Shown: positions 5,079 through 6,131 of the stretch, piece by piece | Numbering within the stretch: the stretch's first letter is position 1 | How the letters are laid out: every line of letters begins with the position of its first letter | Source: an uncultured Flammeovirgaceae bacterium | Lineage (GTDB): Bacteria > Bacteroidota > Bacteroidia > Cytophagales > Cyclobacteriaceae | NCBI GenBank assembly: GCA_937138955.1 | Contig: CAKZPJ010000167.1 | Coordinates: 1 to 6,131 of the forward strand | Direction: 5' to 3' | DNA length: 6,131 bases | Position numbers and translations under genes: made by a program | The notes under the pieces: generated by a model | What the model was told of the DNA's origin: nothing | Database searches by the model: none | The model's input: the letters and a program-made list of their open reading frames with translations, nothing else

Positions 5079-6080
5079 ATGAAAGATATACTTAACAACC
5101 TGATTGAATATAAATCGCTAGATAGGCAAACGGCCAAAGAAATATTGGTGCGGCTAGCCCAGGGCGAGTTTAATCAAAGCCAAATGGCTGCTTTTCTCAC
5201 CGTATTTCTGATGCGGAGTATTACCGTTGAAGAACTGGAAGGATTCCAGGAAGCTATGTTAGAACTATGCGTTTCGCTAAAGATTGACGAGTACGATGCT
5301 ATTGACCTCTGCGGTACCGGGGGCGATGGAAAAAACACCTTTAACATCTCTACTACGGCCTCTTTTGTTGTGGCTGGAGCGGGGCAGAACGTTGCCAAGC
5401 ACGGTAACAATGGAGTGTCTTCCGTTTGTGGCTCATCTAATCTACTAGCGTATTTTGGCTACGAGTTTACGAACGACGCTGATCGCCTTAAGCAGAGCTT
5501 AGATCGAGCAGGAATCTGCTTCTTGCACGCTCCACTCTTTCATCCGGCAATGAAAAACGTAGCCCCGGTTCGTCGGGAACTCGGTATGAAAACTTTTTTT
5601 AATATGTTAGGGCCAATGGTAAATCCCTCTTTTCCGAAGAAGCAGTTAGTAGGAGTATTTAATCTAGAATTAGCTCGACTGTATGCTTATCTATTTCAAC
5701 AGAGTGACAAGCAGTTCGTAATTCTGCATTCTTTAGATGGCTACGACGAGATTTCTCTCACCGGTCCATTTCGCATGATTACTAATTCTGGTGAATACAT
5801 GCTACACCCCGAAGATTTGGGGTTTCAAACTCATAGGCCAGAAGCACTCTACGGAGGTGAAACTGTGGAAGAATCAGCGGAAGTGTTTCTAACTATCTTA
5901 AGCGGGAAAGGCACATTAGCGCAACAGCAAGTGGTGCTAGCCAATGCGGGAATGGCGATCCATTGTGGTAACCCTTCACTCACTTTAGAACAGAGTATTG
6001 CTCAAGCTCGAGATTCTTTGGAATCAGGCAAAGCACTGAGAACTTTTCAGAAACTAGTTGACAAACCGGTTTCTACCTAA
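5079..6080 (+). CDS. trpD: Anthranilate phosphoribosyltransferase
   Basis: This 333-residue enzyme joins anthranilate to phosphoribosyl pyrophosphate, the second step of tryptophan synthesis. An N-terminal helical domain (about 1-70, starting MKDILNNLIEYKSL) is followed by the PRPP-binding core: GTGGD at 79-83, NISTT at 89-93 and KHGN at 107-110. The HPAM segment (155-158), Arg165-Arg166 in VRRELGMKTFFNMLGP and Asp223-Glu224 in DGYDEIS match known anthranilate- and metal-binding positions. It is a stand-alone TrpD, not fused to TrpG. The frame stays open upstream to an ATG at 4959, but that would add 40 basic, non-conserved residues inside the sulfatase gene; the ATG at 5079 gives the family N-terminus. 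It starts 26 bases after the sulfatase stop, so the two are probably on one transcript. Confidence 0.95.
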   Translation: MKDILNNLIEYKSLDRQTAKEILVRLAQGEFNQSQMAAFLTVFLMRSITVEELEGFQEAMLELCVSLKIDEYDAIDLCGTGGDGKNTFNISTTASFVVAGAGQNVAKHGNNGVSSVCGSSNLLAYFGYEFTNDADRLKQSLDRAGICFLHAPLFHPAMKNVAPVRRELGMKTFFNMLGPMVNPSFPKKQLVGVFNLELARLYAYLFQQSDKQFVILHSLDGYDEISLTGPFRMITNSGEYMLHPEDLGFQTHRPEALYGGETVEESAEVFLTILSGKGTLAQQQVVLANAGMAIHCGNPSLTLEQSIAQARDSLESGKALRTFQKLVDKPVST

Positions 6081-6131
6081 TGCTTTACTGGCTTACGGAC
6101 GATTTAGTATTTCCACCAGTTGAGCACGCTG
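6080..6131 (+). CDS. aat: Likely leucyl/phenylalanyl-tRNA-protein transferase, N-terminus only
   Basis: An ATG at 6080-6082 shares one base with the trpD stop (TAATG) and opens a frame that runs to the window edge: MLYWLTDDLVFPPVEHA. The pattern of a short hydrophobic start, then a DD-hydrophobic-FPP-x-E-x-A segment, is what the start of Aat looks like; the family continues with a GLLAVGGDL-type motif that would lie outside. Aat adds Leu or Phe to N-terminal Lys/Arg of proteins, marking them for ClpAP. The overlap suggests translational coupling to trpD. Only 17 residues are visible, so the call is tentative. It does not look like the start of trpC, which often follows trpD. Confidence 0.7.
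   Translation, partial: MLYWLTDDLVFPPVEHA

Overview
The window looks like a chromosomal piece of a member of the Bacteroidota, probably a Cytophagia-like marine or soil bacterium. The signs are a TTG / TAnnTTTG promoter of the type used by the Bacteroidota primary sigma factor, start codons without Shine-Dalgarno sequences, a SPOR-like membrane protein of a kind common in this phylum, a secreted S1-family sulfatase, and a four-helix-bundle (S23/IVP) gene. No 16S rRNA or other taxonomic marker is present, so this is inference.

Layout: positions 1-196 hold no gene. A single-pass membrane protein with a coiled coil and a SPOR-like domain runs leftward (781-197). Divergent from it is an interrupted tryptophan operon. 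It starts with a promoter (848-878) and a 20-residue leader peptide carrying three consecutive Trp codons (887-949). A terminator hairpin with nine T's (986-1017) follows, and then trpE (1042-2478). The 497 bases between trpE and trpG hold a four-helix-bundle gene broken by one in-frame TAA, flanked by an 11-bp perfect inverted repeat and further related short repeats. After trpG (2976-3548) comes an exported arylsulfatase (3628-5052), and only then trpD (5079-6080). The last 52 bases overlap the trpD stop and are the likely start of aat, the Leu/Phe-tRNA-protein transferase.

How it works together: TrpE and TrpG form anthranilate synthase (chorismate + Gln to anthranilate) and TrpD adds the phosphoribosyl group, giving the first two steps of tryptophan synthesis. 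The leader shows the full logic of ribosome-mediated attenuation. Trp codons sit in region 1, a region 2 element lies just past the leader stop, and region 2 can pair with the first arm of the terminator. TrpE also keeps the LLES-type element linked to Trp feedback, so two layers of control are likely. The most unusual aspects are the attenuator in this phylum-specific promoter context, with an almost leaderless leader peptide, and two unrelated insertions that split what is normally a compact trpEGD block: a possible S23/IVP element and a sulfatase gene.
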